Assembly (NCBI GenBank): GCA_040830705.1
Contig: JBFOME010000026.1
Span: forward strand, 32,829-96,828
Length of the DNA stretch: 64,000 bases
Direction of reading: 5' to 3'
Source of the DNA: Ruegeria_C sp040830705
GTDB lineage: Bacteria; Pseudomonadota; Alphaproteobacteria; Rhodobacterales; Rhodobacteraceae
Position 1 is the first letter of the stretch; the number at the start of each line of letters is the position of its first letter. The translations under genes and the position numbers were made by a program. The notes under the pieces were generated by a model. It ran no database searches. It had not been told where the DNA came from and saw nothing but the letters and a program-made list of their open reading frames with translations. Shown one piece after another: positions 1 to 8,499 of this stretch.

Positions 1-902
1 CGCGTATCGGTGCCAAAGAATGGGTCAAAGCGCGGTTGCAGGAAGGGCGTCAGATCGCCGCCAACATTCGCGGTAAACGCGATGCTGGTTTCGTTGTCGG
101 CGTCCGGTGTGGGCACGCCCCGCAGCCTGACCTGGCCTGAGACGCGCTGCGTGTCGTCGCTGGTCAGGCCGATATCGGCGGTGAAATCATCCAAAGGCCC
201 TTTGCCCTTGGCGGTCAGCAGCAGAGGCGGGGAATCGGGCAGGTTCAGCGCAGTTGAGATGATCCCGCCCGCATCCTCGATCACCTGCAGGTCCAGCGTG
301 ATCTGGGTGCTGGAATTGGCATAACCCGCAGTCAGCTTGATGCTGTCGCCGGGCCGATCCTGGCGCGTTATGTCCAGTTTGGTGTCGAGCGTTCCATCCG
401 CCAGCGAAAGGTTGCCATTGACCGCAAGCACTGCGGCGCGCCCGATTAGCGGCTCGCCCAAGCTCAGCTTGTCGACCCGCAACTCGTCGATATTGACCGC
501 CACCGGCAGTTCAGGCACCTGAAAAGCCGAGGCGCCCGGATCGGGGGGCGGGGTATCCTGTTCGACGGGTTCGGGCGCTCGGGCAATGTCGATCTCTTCG
601 GCTGACAGCGTATTGACCGAAAACCGTCCGCGCAGCAGGCCCAGGCGGTTCCAGTCCAGGACCGCGTTCTTGATCGTCAGCCAGACCCCGCCATCATCCG
701 AGACGGTAATCTCTTCTATCGTGGCACGAGAACTCAGCGCGCCTTCCAGCCCCACCACTTTCAAATAGCGGCCATCGCCGGACAATGTGTCCTCAAGGAA
801 ATCGACCAGCATGCCGCCGGTCTCTTCTTGCGCCGCTGCGGGGGTAGGGACCTGGACGAGGCAGACCGTGACCGCGAGGGCATATGTGGCTGACCGGATC
901 AA
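1..902 (-). CDS. tamB: TamB-like translocation/assembly module protein (N-terminal part, cut by window edge)
   Basis: This is the first 300 codons of a large envelope protein; the rest lies left of the window. The frame is open throughout. It begins with a hydrophobic export signal of about 24 residues ending in PTPAAA, followed by beta-strand-rich sequence typical of AsmA/TamB proteins. The only plausible start is TTG at 902, which overlaps the TGA of tamA in the tetranucleotide TTGA, so translation is probably coupled. In the known TamA-TamB system the inner-membrane-anchored TamB spans the periplasm and works with the outer-membrane barrel TamA in inserting outer-membrane proteins and moving lipids. 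The call rests mostly on the position directly after tamA and on the overall composition; the diagnostic C-terminal DUF490 domain is not in the window. Confidence 0.8.
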   Translation of the reverse strand, partial: MIRSATYALAVTVCLVQVPTPAAAQEETGGMLVDFLEDTLSGDGRYLKVVGLEGALSSRATIEEITVSDDGGVWLTIKNAVLDWNRLGLLRGRFSVNTLSAEEIDIARAPEPVEQDTPPPDPGASAFQVPELPVAVNIDELRVDKLSLGEPLIGRAAVLAVNGNLSLADGTLDTKLDITRQDRPGDSIKLTAGYANSSTQITLDLQVIEDAGGIISTALNLPDSPPLLLTAKGKGPLDDFTADIGLTSDDTQRVSGQVRLRGVPTPDADNETSIAFTANVGGDLTPFLQPRFDPFFGTDT

Positions 903-2704
903 AACGCCTGTCCAATCCCGATATAGAACTGCAACCCGTCGCCGGTATCACCGCTGACCGGCAGGGCCAGATCGACCCGGAGTGGGCCGAACCCGCCCAG
1001 ATCATACCGCACGCCAAGCCCGGCGCCAGAGTGGCTTTCCGAGTCGCCGGTGACAACGGCATCGGCACCGATCATGCCGTAGTCATAAAAGGCCACCAAC
1101 GAGATACTCTCGGTGACACGCCCGCGTATCTCGCCGGACAAGCCCAGGAACGATTTGCCGCCAGCGGTTTCGTCGCCAACCGGAATGCCTAGGCTTTCAT
1201 AGGGTTGCCCGCGCACGGTGCCCGCACCGCCGGAAAAGAACAGGTATTCCGGTGATATTTCACTCAGGGCCGGGCCACCCGCCGATCCCCACTGTACCCG
1301 CCCGGCCAGCACAAGATTACCGTTTGACGCAACATCGAAATAGGTGCGGCCATCAGCGTAAAGCCGGGCGGCGGATTTGGTGCCCGAAATGCCAAGAAGC
1401 GGCGTAAACCGCCCGTCCAGAAAGAAACCACGCGTCGGGTTGACCTTGTTGTCGCGCCGGTCCCATTCGGCCCGGATCGGCAGCAGCAGGTAGCGGAACG
1501 GCCGGTCATCGCCGAACGCGTCATCGGCCTTTGCGTCGCTTGCTGCAAGATAGGCTTCGGCGAAGAGCACGGGCGAGAACACCCGCCGCGCCCCGACACC
1601 CAGCAGCACGGTGGTGATGTCGTAATGTTCGCGATTGCGCCGTTCCCACTGGGCCAGATAGAACATGCTATCATCCGGGCCCAGCCGGTCGGGCATGTCG
1701 AGCCGCATACCGACGCGCCCGTCGATATCCTCGGTGCCACCGATATTGCGCAAGGCGGCTTCGAACTTGAACCTCGCGGCGCGGCGGAAGACATTTCGGT
1801 GATACCAGGCGAAACTCAGGTCAAGACCCTGGTTCGACGAAATCTCGGCACCAAAGCTCAGCCGTCTTGGCGGCATATCTTCGAAGGTTGCGTCGAAATC
1901 GAGGCTGCCATCGGGGTTTGCGTTCTCATATTCGGTGATCCGGACGCTGCTGAACGTGCCGGTGCGGCGCAGGCGGGTCCCGACCTGTTGAACCTGGGCA
2001 GGTGAATAGACCTCACCGGTTGGGAACCCCGCAATGCGGTAGATCGATTCAGGCCGAACACGGGTATCGCCCTTGATGTGCATAGTCCCGAAGGTCAGTT
2101 TCTGTCCCTCGGCGACGTCGATCTGCGCGTCGATGCGAGCCTGCACATGGCGTGCGGTGATCTTTTGATCGCCAATCGCCGCCTTGGGGTGACCGACATC
2201 GCGCCAGCCCTGCACGGCGGCTGTGGCTGCTTGCTGGATGGTGCCGGTGCTGGCCGGGCGTCCAGGCGCGAAATCCTCTGGCAATTCGGTGCCGCGCGCC
2301 AGCGGGCCGATCTCTGCTTCGCCAAAGCGAAAGGCCGGGCCGGTCTGGACCGCGATATTGATCGAGCGAACCGCACCGGGTGTATTCAGCGGGTCGATAT
2401 CCGCCGCCTCTTGCCCGTCGAGGCGGATATTCACCAGCGGGCTGAAATACCCCGCGTCATAAAGGATCTGGACCAGCGTCCGGTAATCCGCCAGTGCCGC
2501 CGACAGCAGTTCAAGCGGCGTGTCGAGGCCACGCGCCTCGGCGTTCAGGACCGATGAGCCCTCTTCCAGTTTTTCGCGCAGTTCTTTCGAGGCGCCGGGG
2601 GCCGAAAGTGAGCTTTCCAGAGCCCAGAGCATGGAAGGTGACAAGGTTGCACAGGCCAACACGCAGCCGAGTAAGCCCGCTCTCCACTTGCCGAGACCTG
2701 TCAT
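899..2704 (-). CDS. tamA: TamA/BamA-family outer-membrane assembly protein
   Basis: The 601-residue protein has a signal peptide of about 28 residues, POTRA-like repeats up to about residue 240 and an Omp85-type beta-barrel to the end. Seen directly are the loop motif VRGQPYESLG near residue 497 (the family's VRG(F/Y) lid-lock motif) and a C-terminal phenylalanine as in BamA-type barrels. The length fits TamA (about 580 residues) better than BamA (about 780). It is followed with a TTGA overlap by the putative tamB. The expected role is outer-membrane insertion of barrel proteins such as autotransporters, in complex with TamB. Confidence 0.9.
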   Translation of the reverse strand: MTGLGKWRAGLLGCVLACATLSPSMLWALESSLSAPGASKELREKLEEGSSVLNAEARGLDTPLELLSAALADYRTLVQILYDAGYFSPLVNIRLDGQEAADIDPLNTPGAVRSINIAVQTGPAFRFGEAEIGPLARGTELPEDFAPGRPASTGTIQQAATAAVQGWRDVGHPKAAIGDQKITARHVQARIDAQIDVAEGQKLTFGTMHIKGDTRVRPESIYRIAGFPTGEVYSPAQVQQVGTRLRRTGTFSSVRITEYENANPDGSLDFDATFEDMPPRRLSFGAEISSNQGLDLSFAWYHRNVFRRAARFKFEAALRNIGGTEDIDGRVGMRLDMPDRLGPDDSMFYLAQWERRNREHYDITTVLLGVGARRVFSPVLFAEAYLAASDAKADDAFGDDRPFRYLLLPIRAEWDRRDNKVNPTRGFFLDGRFTPLLGISGTKSAARLYADGRTYFDVASNGNLVLAGRVQWGSAGGPALSEISPEYLFFSGGAGTVRGQPYESLGIPVGDETAGGKSFLGLSGEIRGRVTESISLVAFYDYGMIGADAVVTGDSESHSGAGLGVRYDLGGFGPLRVDLALPVSGDTGDGLQFYIGIGQAF

Positions 2705-2887
2705 GGTCCGCTCCGAATTGCCTCAATTTTCCGACGGTTTGCCCACCCGAATGGCACCGTGCTTATTCACCAGTTAACACATGCGGGGCGCTTATCGGAA
2801 AGGTATTTTCTGCCCACAGACACTTTCTATTGGGTTTCTGTGACTATGGCCCCACGAAATGGGGGTTCCGCGGGCCGCCAGCCGCGG

Positions 2888-3472
2888 TCATTCGGTTGGA
2901 TCGCCGATATCGTGATGCCCTTCCTCGCATTCCCATTGAATGCCGTAACGATCGACGAAATAGAAATAGCGGATGCCGCTGATAATATCGGCGGTGGCCT
3001 TTTTCTGTTTTGCATCCGCCTCGGTGGCCGGATCGAAAAAGCGGAAATCGGCGGGGGTTGTGGGGCTGATCCGCTCAGGGCGATAATCGGGGGCTTGCGA
3101 GATCATCCGCGTGTCGGGCTGCGCCTGCACATGGGCAAAGGCGGCATCGATGCCTGACACCTTGAGCGCGATATGCCCGACACGGCGGCGGTCGGTCGTG
3201 GCCAGGTCATAGTCAAGAACCTGGCCCGCAGGCGCGTGATACTCCATCAGTTCCAGCGTCATCGCATTGGCGGGCAGCGCCATGAAGGCGATCGAGACAT
3301 CGACCCTGTCCCAATCCTCGCCAAAGCCCGCGCTTTTGGCGAAACCCTCGTTTCGGAAATGGGGAAAGATCTGTAGCGGCTCGGCGCCGAGCAAGTCCTG
3401 ATAATAGGCAAGCGCGCTGTCGATATCATCGACATTGATACAGATATGGCTGAGGCCGGTGATGGTGAGCAT
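2888..3472 (-). CDS. VOC-family (glyoxalase/bleomycin-resistance fold) protein
   Basis: A 194-residue protein with two vicinal-oxygen-chelate modules. The N-terminal module starts with LSHICINVDDIDSALAYYQD and the second contains VGHIALKVSGIDAAFAHV, each placing a histidine in the position that usually binds the metal; the C-terminal part ends with DRYGIQWECEEG, giving the acidic ligand. The substrate cannot be read from the sequence. ATG at 3472 is preferred over an upstream TTG at 3487, because the VOC domain starts right after it. It is transcribed in the same direction as tamA but separated from it by 183 bases, so it is probably its own unit. No recognisable pathway partner lies next to it. 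Confidence 0.75.
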   Translation of the reverse strand: MLTITGLSHICINVDDIDSALAYYQDLLGAEPLQIFPHFRNEGFAKSAGFGEDWDRVDVSIAFMALPANAMTLELMEYHAPAGQVLDYDLATTDRRRVGHIALKVSGIDAAFAHVQAQPDTRMISQAPDYRPERISPTTPADFRFFDPATEADAKQKKATADIISGIRYFYFVDRYGIQWECEEGHHDIGDPTE

Positions 3473-3801
3473 GGCATGAAAGTCCAAGAACAGGAAACGG
3501 ATGTCTCACCCTAGGCGGGTGCAGACCGCGGCACCAGTCACCCAAAGGTTCGTCCCCAAAACTGCTTCGCTTGACTGAGACCGGTGACCCGAGACACGCC
3601 CCAGGAGGAATGGCCGCCATGCGTCTGGTGCACGACAAGGCATAAACCGTTGAAAATCCGACATGCGCGTCCCGTTTTCGCGCATCATGCCGCAACAAGC
3701 CCTGTACATGACCGGATTAAAGGTCTACACGCGCGCCTTTCTTGGCTGGCACCGTGACTTCGAGCCTCCAGAACTGCTTAAAACAAGAAGATGGAACGGC
3801 T
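3473..3801. other. Divergent intergenic region, no gene supported
   Basis: This 329-base stretch separates the minus-strand VOC gene from the plus-strand RNA helicase gene. Short open frames are present but show no family resemblance. It probably holds the two divergent promoters and the helicase leader; no sequence close to a consensus promoter or known riboswitch was recognised. Confidence 0.4.
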
Positions 3802-5811
3802 GTGAAGAAGACACTCGCTGATGCGCTGGACGCGCGTGGATATACCTCCCTCACCGCCGTGCAGGAGGCCGTGACGGCACCCGAAACCATTGGGCAGGAC
3901 CTGCTGGTCTCGGCGCAGACCGGGTCGGGCAAGACCCTTGGGTTTGGCTTGGCCATCGCGCCGGGCTTGCTCGGCGAGGGTGATGTCTTTGACCGCGCGG
4001 AGGCTCCGCTGGCGCTGGTGATCGCGCCCACGCGGGAACTGGCCTTGCAGGTCAAGCGGGAACTCGGTTGGCTTTTTGAAAACGCGCGCGCCGTTGTCAC
4101 CTCGACCGTGGGAGGCATGGATATGCGCGACGAACGCCGGGCATTGTCGCGCGGCAGCCATATCGTTGTCGCCACGCCCGGACGTCTGCGCGATCACATC
4201 ATGCGTGGCTCAATCGATCTGAGCGCGCTCAAGGCCATCGTGCTGGATGAAGCGGACGAGATGCTGGATCTGGGCTTTCGGGAGGACCTTGAATTCATCC
4301 TTGAAAACGCCCCGGCAGAGCGGCAGACGCTGCTGTTTTCGGCTACGGTCCCTCCAGCGATCGCGAAGCTTGCCAAGAGCTATCAACGGGACGCGGTCCG
4401 CATCGCCACCACCAGCGGCGCCAAGCAACACGCCGACATCGATTACCGTGCCATGAAGGTCTCGGCGCGCGATGGTGAAAACGCGATCATCAACGTTCTG
4501 CGCTTTTATGAGGCCCCCAACGCGATCGTGTTTTGCAATACGCGGGCGATGGTCAACCGCCTGACCACGCGCCTGTCCAATCGCGGATTCTCCGTGGTGG
4601 CGCTGTCTGGCGAGTTGTCGCAGACCGAGCGGACCCATGCCTTGCAAGCGATGCGCGACGGGCGTGCGCGGGTCTGCGTCGCGACTGATGTTGCGGCACG
4701 CGGGATCGATCTGCCTAATCTTGATCTGGTGATCCATGCGGAATTGCCCAGCAATCAGGAAACGCTGCTGCACCGCTCTGGTCGCACGGGGCGCGCCGGG
4801 CGCAAGGGGGTCAGCGCCATGATCGTGCCGCCTGCCGTTCAGAAAAAGGCGCAGCGTCTGCTGGGCTGGGCGAAACTGACGGCGGAATGGGGCGAGGCAC
4901 CCTCGGCCGAAGAGGTCTCGGCCAGAGATGAGGAACGGATGCTGGCCGATACGGGCTGGCAAACGCCGGTGGCGGAATCGGATGCCGAAATCGTTGCGAC
5001 CCTTACCCGGAATTTCTCCTCCGAACAGATCGCAGCGGCGTATCTGAGGCTCTACCGCGAACGCCATTCCGCGCCCGAGGAACTGTCCGATATCAATGAG
5101 GCACCCAAACCGCGCGCGCCGTTTGGTCCCAGCGTCTGGTTTTCGCTGGAAGGCGGGCACGCCGTTGGGGCCGAGCCCCGGCGCTTGCTGCCGATGCTGT
5201 GCAAAAGGGGCAATATCACACGCGATGATATCGGGGCCATCCGCATCCAGCCGCAGGCCTCGCTGATCGAAATGCGTGAGAGCGCCGTTCAGGGTTTTCT
5301 GGCAGCGATCGGGGCGGAGATGGTGTTGGAGAACGGTGCGGCGCTGGCCCGGCTGGCAACTGCGCCCAAGCTGGATCGTGCCCCGCGCCCGGACAAACCC
5401 GCAGGGCCAAGGCCCCATAAGCCGCGCCGCACCGAACCGCGCGATGACGCCCCGGCGGACAAAGCAGGCAAACCGGGCACCACGGTGCCGGTCGATTGGA
5501 ACGATGATCCCAAGCCGCGGGTGAAGAAACCCAAACCGGGTGCCAAGCCCGCCCGCGGGAAAAAGCCGAAACCGGTCGAGGCACAACAGCCCGAACTGGT
5601 TGTGGTGGACGCGCTGAAGCCGCGCAAATCGGCTGGGAAATCGAAGCGTCCTGACGGCAAAGAGGGCCGCCCGCGCGGACCCAAGCCACCGGTCGGCAAA
5701 CCGTCGAGCAAGAAGAACCGGGCGCGTCGGGCAGCAGCAGCAGGCAAGTCTGGCGGCATGGCGCCGCCCTCGCGCAAGGGTGCAAAGACAAGCAGCGGAA
5801 AGAAACGCTAG
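3802..5811 (+). CDS. DEAD-box ATP-dependent RNA helicase
   Basis: The protein has all core DEAD-box motifs in order: Q motif region (ALDARGYTSLTAVQ), motif I AQTGSGKT, Ia PTRELA, Ib TPGR, II DEAD, III SAT, V ARGIDLP and VI HRSGRTGRAG within about the first 360 residues. Residues around 450-520 resemble a DbpA-type RNA-binding domain, and the last 150 residues are a low-complexity Lys/Pro/Arg-rich tail, expected to bind RNA nonspecifically. Such helicases act in ribosome assembly, cold adaptation or mRNA decay; which one applies here is not decidable. GTG at 3802 gives a protein beginning close to the Q motif; the frame is open upstream to a TTG at 3742, which lacks a good ribosome site. Without a search I cannot separate DeaD, RhlE and DbpA types. 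Confidence 0.93.
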   Translation: MKKTLADALDARGYTSLTAVQEAVTAPETIGQDLLVSAQTGSGKTLGFGLAIAPGLLGEGDVFDRAEAPLALVIAPTRELALQVKRELGWLFENARAVVTSTVGGMDMRDERRALSRGSHIVVATPGRLRDHIMRGSIDLSALKAIVLDEADEMLDLGFREDLEFILENAPAERQTLLFSATVPPAIAKLAKSYQRDAVRIATTSGAKQHADIDYRAMKVSARDGENAIINVLRFYEAPNAIVFCNTRAMVNRLTTRLSNRGFSVVALSGELSQTERTHALQAMRDGRARVCVATDVAARGIDLPNLDLVIHAELPSNQETLLHRSGRTGRAGRKGVSAMIVPPAVQKKAQRLLGWAKLTAEWGEAPSAEEVSARDEERMLADTGWQTPVAESDAEIVATLTRNFSSEQIAAAYLRLYRERHSAPEELSDINEAPKPRAPFGPSVWFSLEGGHAVGAEPRRLLPMLCKRGNITRDDIGAIRIQPQASLIEMRESAVQGFLAAIGAEMVLENGAALARLATAPKLDRAPRPDKPAGPRPHKPRRTEPRDDAPADKAGKPGTTVPVDWNDDPKPRVKKPKPGAKPARGKKPKPVEAQQPELVVVDALKPRKSAGKSKRPDGKEGRPRGPKPPVGKPSSKKNRARRAAAAGKSGGMAPPSRKGAKTSSGKKR

Positions 5812-5848
5812 GCCTGGCAGTGTTCTTGGTCGTCCCGGGCGTGGCCGT

Positions 5849-6829
5849 TCAGGCCATCAGCCGGGCCACATCCAGCATCCGCGCCGAAAAGCCCCATTCG
5901 TTGTCATACCAGCCAAAGACGCGCAGTTGACGCGGACCGGTCATCGCCGTCTCGGGACCGGCAATGACCAGCGACTCAGGCCGTGCGCGCAGATCGGAGG
6001 AAACCAGCGGCAGGTCAGTCCAGCCCAGGATCGACGAGGATTCGACCCGTTCACGCAGCGCGCCGAGAAAGCGCTCCTCGACGCTGTCCTGCGCAAGCTG
6101 CACCACAAGATCGACGGCCGAGACGCTGGCGCTGGGCACGCGAACGGCGGCCCCGCTGATGCGCCCGGCCAGTTCGGGCAGTACCTCGTTCACCAGATGT
6201 GTGGCGCTGGTGGTGGTCGGGACCATCGACAGCGCACCGGCGCGTGACCGGGCCAGATCGCCGCGTGGGGCGTCCACCATGGGCTGGCTGTTGGTGTAGC
6301 AGTGGATTGTGGTCATATGCGCGGTGTCGATCCCGGCGATCTGGTGGATCATCTTGACCAGCGGTGCAAGCCCGTTGGTGGTGCAGGATGCGTTCGAGAC
6401 GATCCGCGCCTCGCCCAGTTGATCCTCGTTTGCGCCCAGTACAACCGTCAGTTCCGCGCCGGGCGAAGGGCCCGAGATCAGCACCTTGCGCGCACCGGCT
6501 GCCAACCCTCGGCGGGCAACGTCAGAGCTGCGCGCGATGCCGGTACAATCCAACAGAACATCGACGCCTGACAGGTCGATACGGCTCAGGTCGTCGCTAT
6601 GGGTGAACGGGAAGCGCTGCCCGTCGACGACAAGCGCGTCTTGCGCCGTTTCGACCCGGCCCTGATAGGGGCCGAAGGTGCTGTCATACTGGAACAGATA
6701 GGCACAGGTGTGCAGCGGGGCGATATCGTTGACGCCCAGCAATTCGATATCCGACCCAGGAGGCAGGGCCAGTATCTGGCGTAGAATGGTACGGCCGATG
6801 CGGCCAAATCCGTTGATCGCGAGTCTCAT
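5849..6829 (-). CDS. Type I glyceraldehyde-3-phosphate dehydrogenase paralogue
   Basis: The 326-residue protein has the NAD-binding start INGFGRIGR, the catalytic NASCTTN with Cys149, and His176, matching standard GAPDH numbering exactly, and ends with the conserved WYDNEWGFS. The usual reaction is oxidative phosphorylation of glyceraldehyde 3-phosphate with NAD(P). The sequence departs from housekeeping enzymes in the substrate loop (PRGDLARSRAGALSMVPTTT replaces the usual HKDLRRARAAALNIIPTST-like segment) and is slightly short. No pgk, fba or tkt gene is nearby. It is therefore probably an accessory GAPDH or an enzyme on a related phosphorylated aldehyde (for example erythrose 4-phosphate) rather than the main glycolytic copy. 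It converges with the helicase gene across 37 bases. Confidence 0.88.
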   Translation of the reverse strand: MRLAINGFGRIGRTILRQILALPPGSDIELLGVNDIAPLHTCAYLFQYDSTFGPYQGRVETAQDALVVDGQRFPFTHSDDLSRIDLSGVDVLLDCTGIARSSDVARRGLAAGARKVLISGPSPGAELTVVLGANEDQLGEARIVSNASCTTNGLAPLVKMIHQIAGIDTAHMTTIHCYTNSQPMVDAPRGDLARSRAGALSMVPTTTSATHLVNEVLPELAGRISGAAVRVPSASVSAVDLVVQLAQDSVEERFLGALRERVESSSILGWTDLPLVSSDLRARPESLVIAGPETAMTGPRQLRVFGWYDNEWGFSARMLDVARLMA

Positions 6830-6904
6830 GCGGCAGGTATGGCAGCGCTTGACCCGCAGCTCAACGACAGGCGTAAGATTGATACAATTTAGCTGGTTAC
6901 GAGC

Positions 6905-7255
6905 TTACGAGGCTGGGGCCACAGGGCATTGAACCTGAGCAAAGAATTGGCCCGAGATGTTCTCATACATCGTGTTTCCAAGAACTCGGCACCCCGTCGC
7001 CTGCCGGATCGCGGCACTTGCCTGAACCGGGCGCGGACGCGCCGGCTGGCCGTACGGGTTGAGGTTGTTCATGTCGCGCGTGGCCCGGTAGACCACCGGC
7101 GCGTCCGAGACTTGCTGCACGGCCCATGTGCGGCTCATGACCGAGACATTCTTGCTGGGATAGGCGTTCTTGCCGCCTGGCAGGGTGAACTGATCGCTGC
7201 AAGCGCCGAGGCCAAACAGAACGGGTGCAACCAGCAGGGCAGCGCGAACTTTCAT
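6905..7255 (-). CDS. Small hypothetical lipoprotein
   Basis: A 116-residue protein with a clear lipoprotein signal: positive start, hydrophobic core and lipobox LGAC, so Cys20 is probably lipidated. The mature part contains two further cysteines (GCRVLGN and QVQCPV) that could form a disulfide in the periplasm. No family was recognised. The ATG at 7255 is followed directly by the signal. It lies upstream of the GAPDH gene on the same strand with a 75-base gap, and diverges from the next plus-strand gene. Confidence 0.7.
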   Translation of the reverse strand: MKVRAALLVAPVLFGLGACSDQFTLPGGKNAYPSKNVSVMSRTWAVQQVSDAPVVYRATRDMNNLNPYGQPARPRPVQASAAIRQATGCRVLGNTMYENISGQFFAQVQCPVAPAS

Positions 7256-7512
7256 AACTCATCTCCGTGGACGCGGCATCTTTCTGAACCACAGCAAATT
7301 TTTCGTCTGATGTGAAGCCCTTGCCGATCAAACCGCCAGATAGGCGTCCAAAATGGCACGGATTGAAGCATCCCGCGATTGCGGGAACAGACCGCGTTGC
7401 CGTCTTGATCGCGGCTTTTGGCCGCCCGGCCGAAGGTTGCAGCCACATGCCGCTAGACGAACCCGACCGCCCGTGCGAGCATGTTGGTACAGAGCTGTCC
7501 CAAGAGTATGCC

Positions 7513-7869
7513 ATGAAACAGATATTTCTGACCTTTTGTCTGAGTTTTGTATTGGTGGGATTCACCGCCGACGTGCAGGCCAAACCGCTGTCGCGTATCA
7601 TCTCAGAAAGCGGGTTGTCGCCCGAGGATTTTCAACTGATGCAGCAGGCGATGGGCAAGCTGGTGGTGAATGGTGTCCCGCAGGTGGGAAAGACAGTTGC
7701 TTGGGAAAACCCGGCGACCAAATCCAGGGGCTCGGTCACTTTGAACGAGATGCGTGAGAATTGCGGATTTCTGCAGCAGGTCGCACACCCGAAGGGCCGC
7801 GAACAGCCGGTGCAGATTCGCAGCCGCATGTGCAAGCAGGCCGATGGTCGGTGGCTGCTGGTTCCCTGA
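7513..7869 (+). CDS. Secreted small protein resembling 17-kDa surface-antigen domains
   Basis: A 118-residue protein with a Sec signal peptide ending VQA at about residue 23. The core GKTVAWENPATKSRGSVTL resembles the W-x-NP-x(4)-G-x-V pattern of the alphaproteobacterial 17-kDa surface antigen C-terminal domain; a Cys pair (ENCGFL and RMCKQ) and a terminal GRWLLVP follow. That assignment is tentative. The frame is open further upstream to 7312, but the signal peptide shows that ATG 7513 is the start. Function is unknown; the location is probably the outer membrane or periplasm. Confidence 0.65.
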   Translation: MKQIFLTFCLSFVLVGFTADVQAKPLSRIISESGLSPEDFQLMQQAMGKLVVNGVPQVGKTVAWENPATKSRGSVTLNEMRENCGFLQQVAHPKGREQPVQIRSRMCKQADGRWLLVP

Positions 7870-8013
7870 GCCCGATCAGGGTGCCGATGATTTCAGCCCA
7901 GGGCGGCCCAGTCAGTTCTTGCTTTGACAGCGCACGCGGTCCTAGGCTTAGCCGTGCCAGTAGGGGCGCCAGATATAAGGGCCCAGATATGGGCCAGGTC
8001 GAGGGAAGACAGC

Positions 8014-8373
8014 ATGAAATTTACCGAAGAACATGAATGGCTGGTTGTCGAGGATGACGTAGTGACGGTGGGCATCACGGCCCATGCCGCCGAGCAGCTG
8101 GGCGATATCGTCTTTGTCGAACTGCCCGAGGTCGGCACAGAGGTTGCTAAGGATGACGAGATCGTCGTGATCGAAAGCGTCAAGGCCGCCTCGGATATCC
8201 TTGCGCCGCTTGATGGTGAGGTCGTTGAGGTGAACGAGGCGCTGGCTGATGAGCCGGGCAAGGTCAATGATGACCCGACAGGGGCCGGTTGGTTCTTCAA
8301 GATCAAAGTGTCCGACATGTCGCCGATGGACGAATATATGGACGAGGGGGCCTATAACGCTTTCATCGGCTGA
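8014..8373 (+). CDS. gcvH: Glycine cleavage system H protein
   Basis: The 119-residue protein starts FTEEHEWL and carries the lipoylation motif ESVKAASDI with Lys57, the site of the lipoamide arm that shuttles the aminomethyl group between GcvP, GcvT and the lipoamide dehydrogenase. The length and motif are fully typical. ATG 8014 follows a GAGGGAAGA ribosome site. Unusually, neither gcvT nor gcvP is adjacent: the upstream gene encodes a small secreted protein and the downstream one a reductase on the other strand. It is followed by a strong intrinsic terminator, so it is probably monocistronic. It may serve a gcvT/gcvP pair elsewhere or a lipoate relay. Confidence 0.95.
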   Translation: MKFTEEHEWLVVEDDVVTVGITAHAAEQLGDIVFVELPEVGTEVAKDDEIVVIESVKAASDILAPLDGEVVEVNEALADEPGKVNDDPTGAGWFFKIKVSDMSPMDEYMDEGAYNAFIG

Positions 8374-8416
8374 TTGAGTCGACACTTTTTGAGGGAACGC
8401 CCTGTTCCCTGAATGA

Positions 8417-8445
8417 GGCGGGCCATGGGCCCGCCGCTCGTTTTT
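8417..8445 (+). terminator. Intrinsic terminator after gcvH
   Basis: An 8-bp GC-rich stem (GGCGGGCC at 8417-8424 paired with GGCCCGCC at 8428-8435) is followed by GCTCG and five T residues. A weaker inverted repeat (AGGGAAC/GTTCCCT, 8392-8410) precedes it and another (GCCTGTCC/GGACAGGC, 8447-8466) follows, giving three hairpins in a row. Confidence 0.8.
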
Positions 8446-8499
8446 GGCCTGTCCTTGCGGACAGGCACTGGCGCTTGCGGCTGCCGTTGTGCCCGAAAT

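Noticed and set aside
4210..5586. A 458-codon frame opposite the DEAD-box helicase
   Set aside because: No motif or ribosome site; helicase motifs fill the other strand.
7924..7952. TTGACA upstream of gcvH as a sigma-70 promoter
   Set aside because: The -35 is perfect but the bases 17 to 18 positions downstream do not resemble TATAAT, so I did not list it.
7870..8013. A glycine riboswitch before gcvH
   Set aside because: No conserved aptamer core or paired glycine domains could be recognised in 144 bases.
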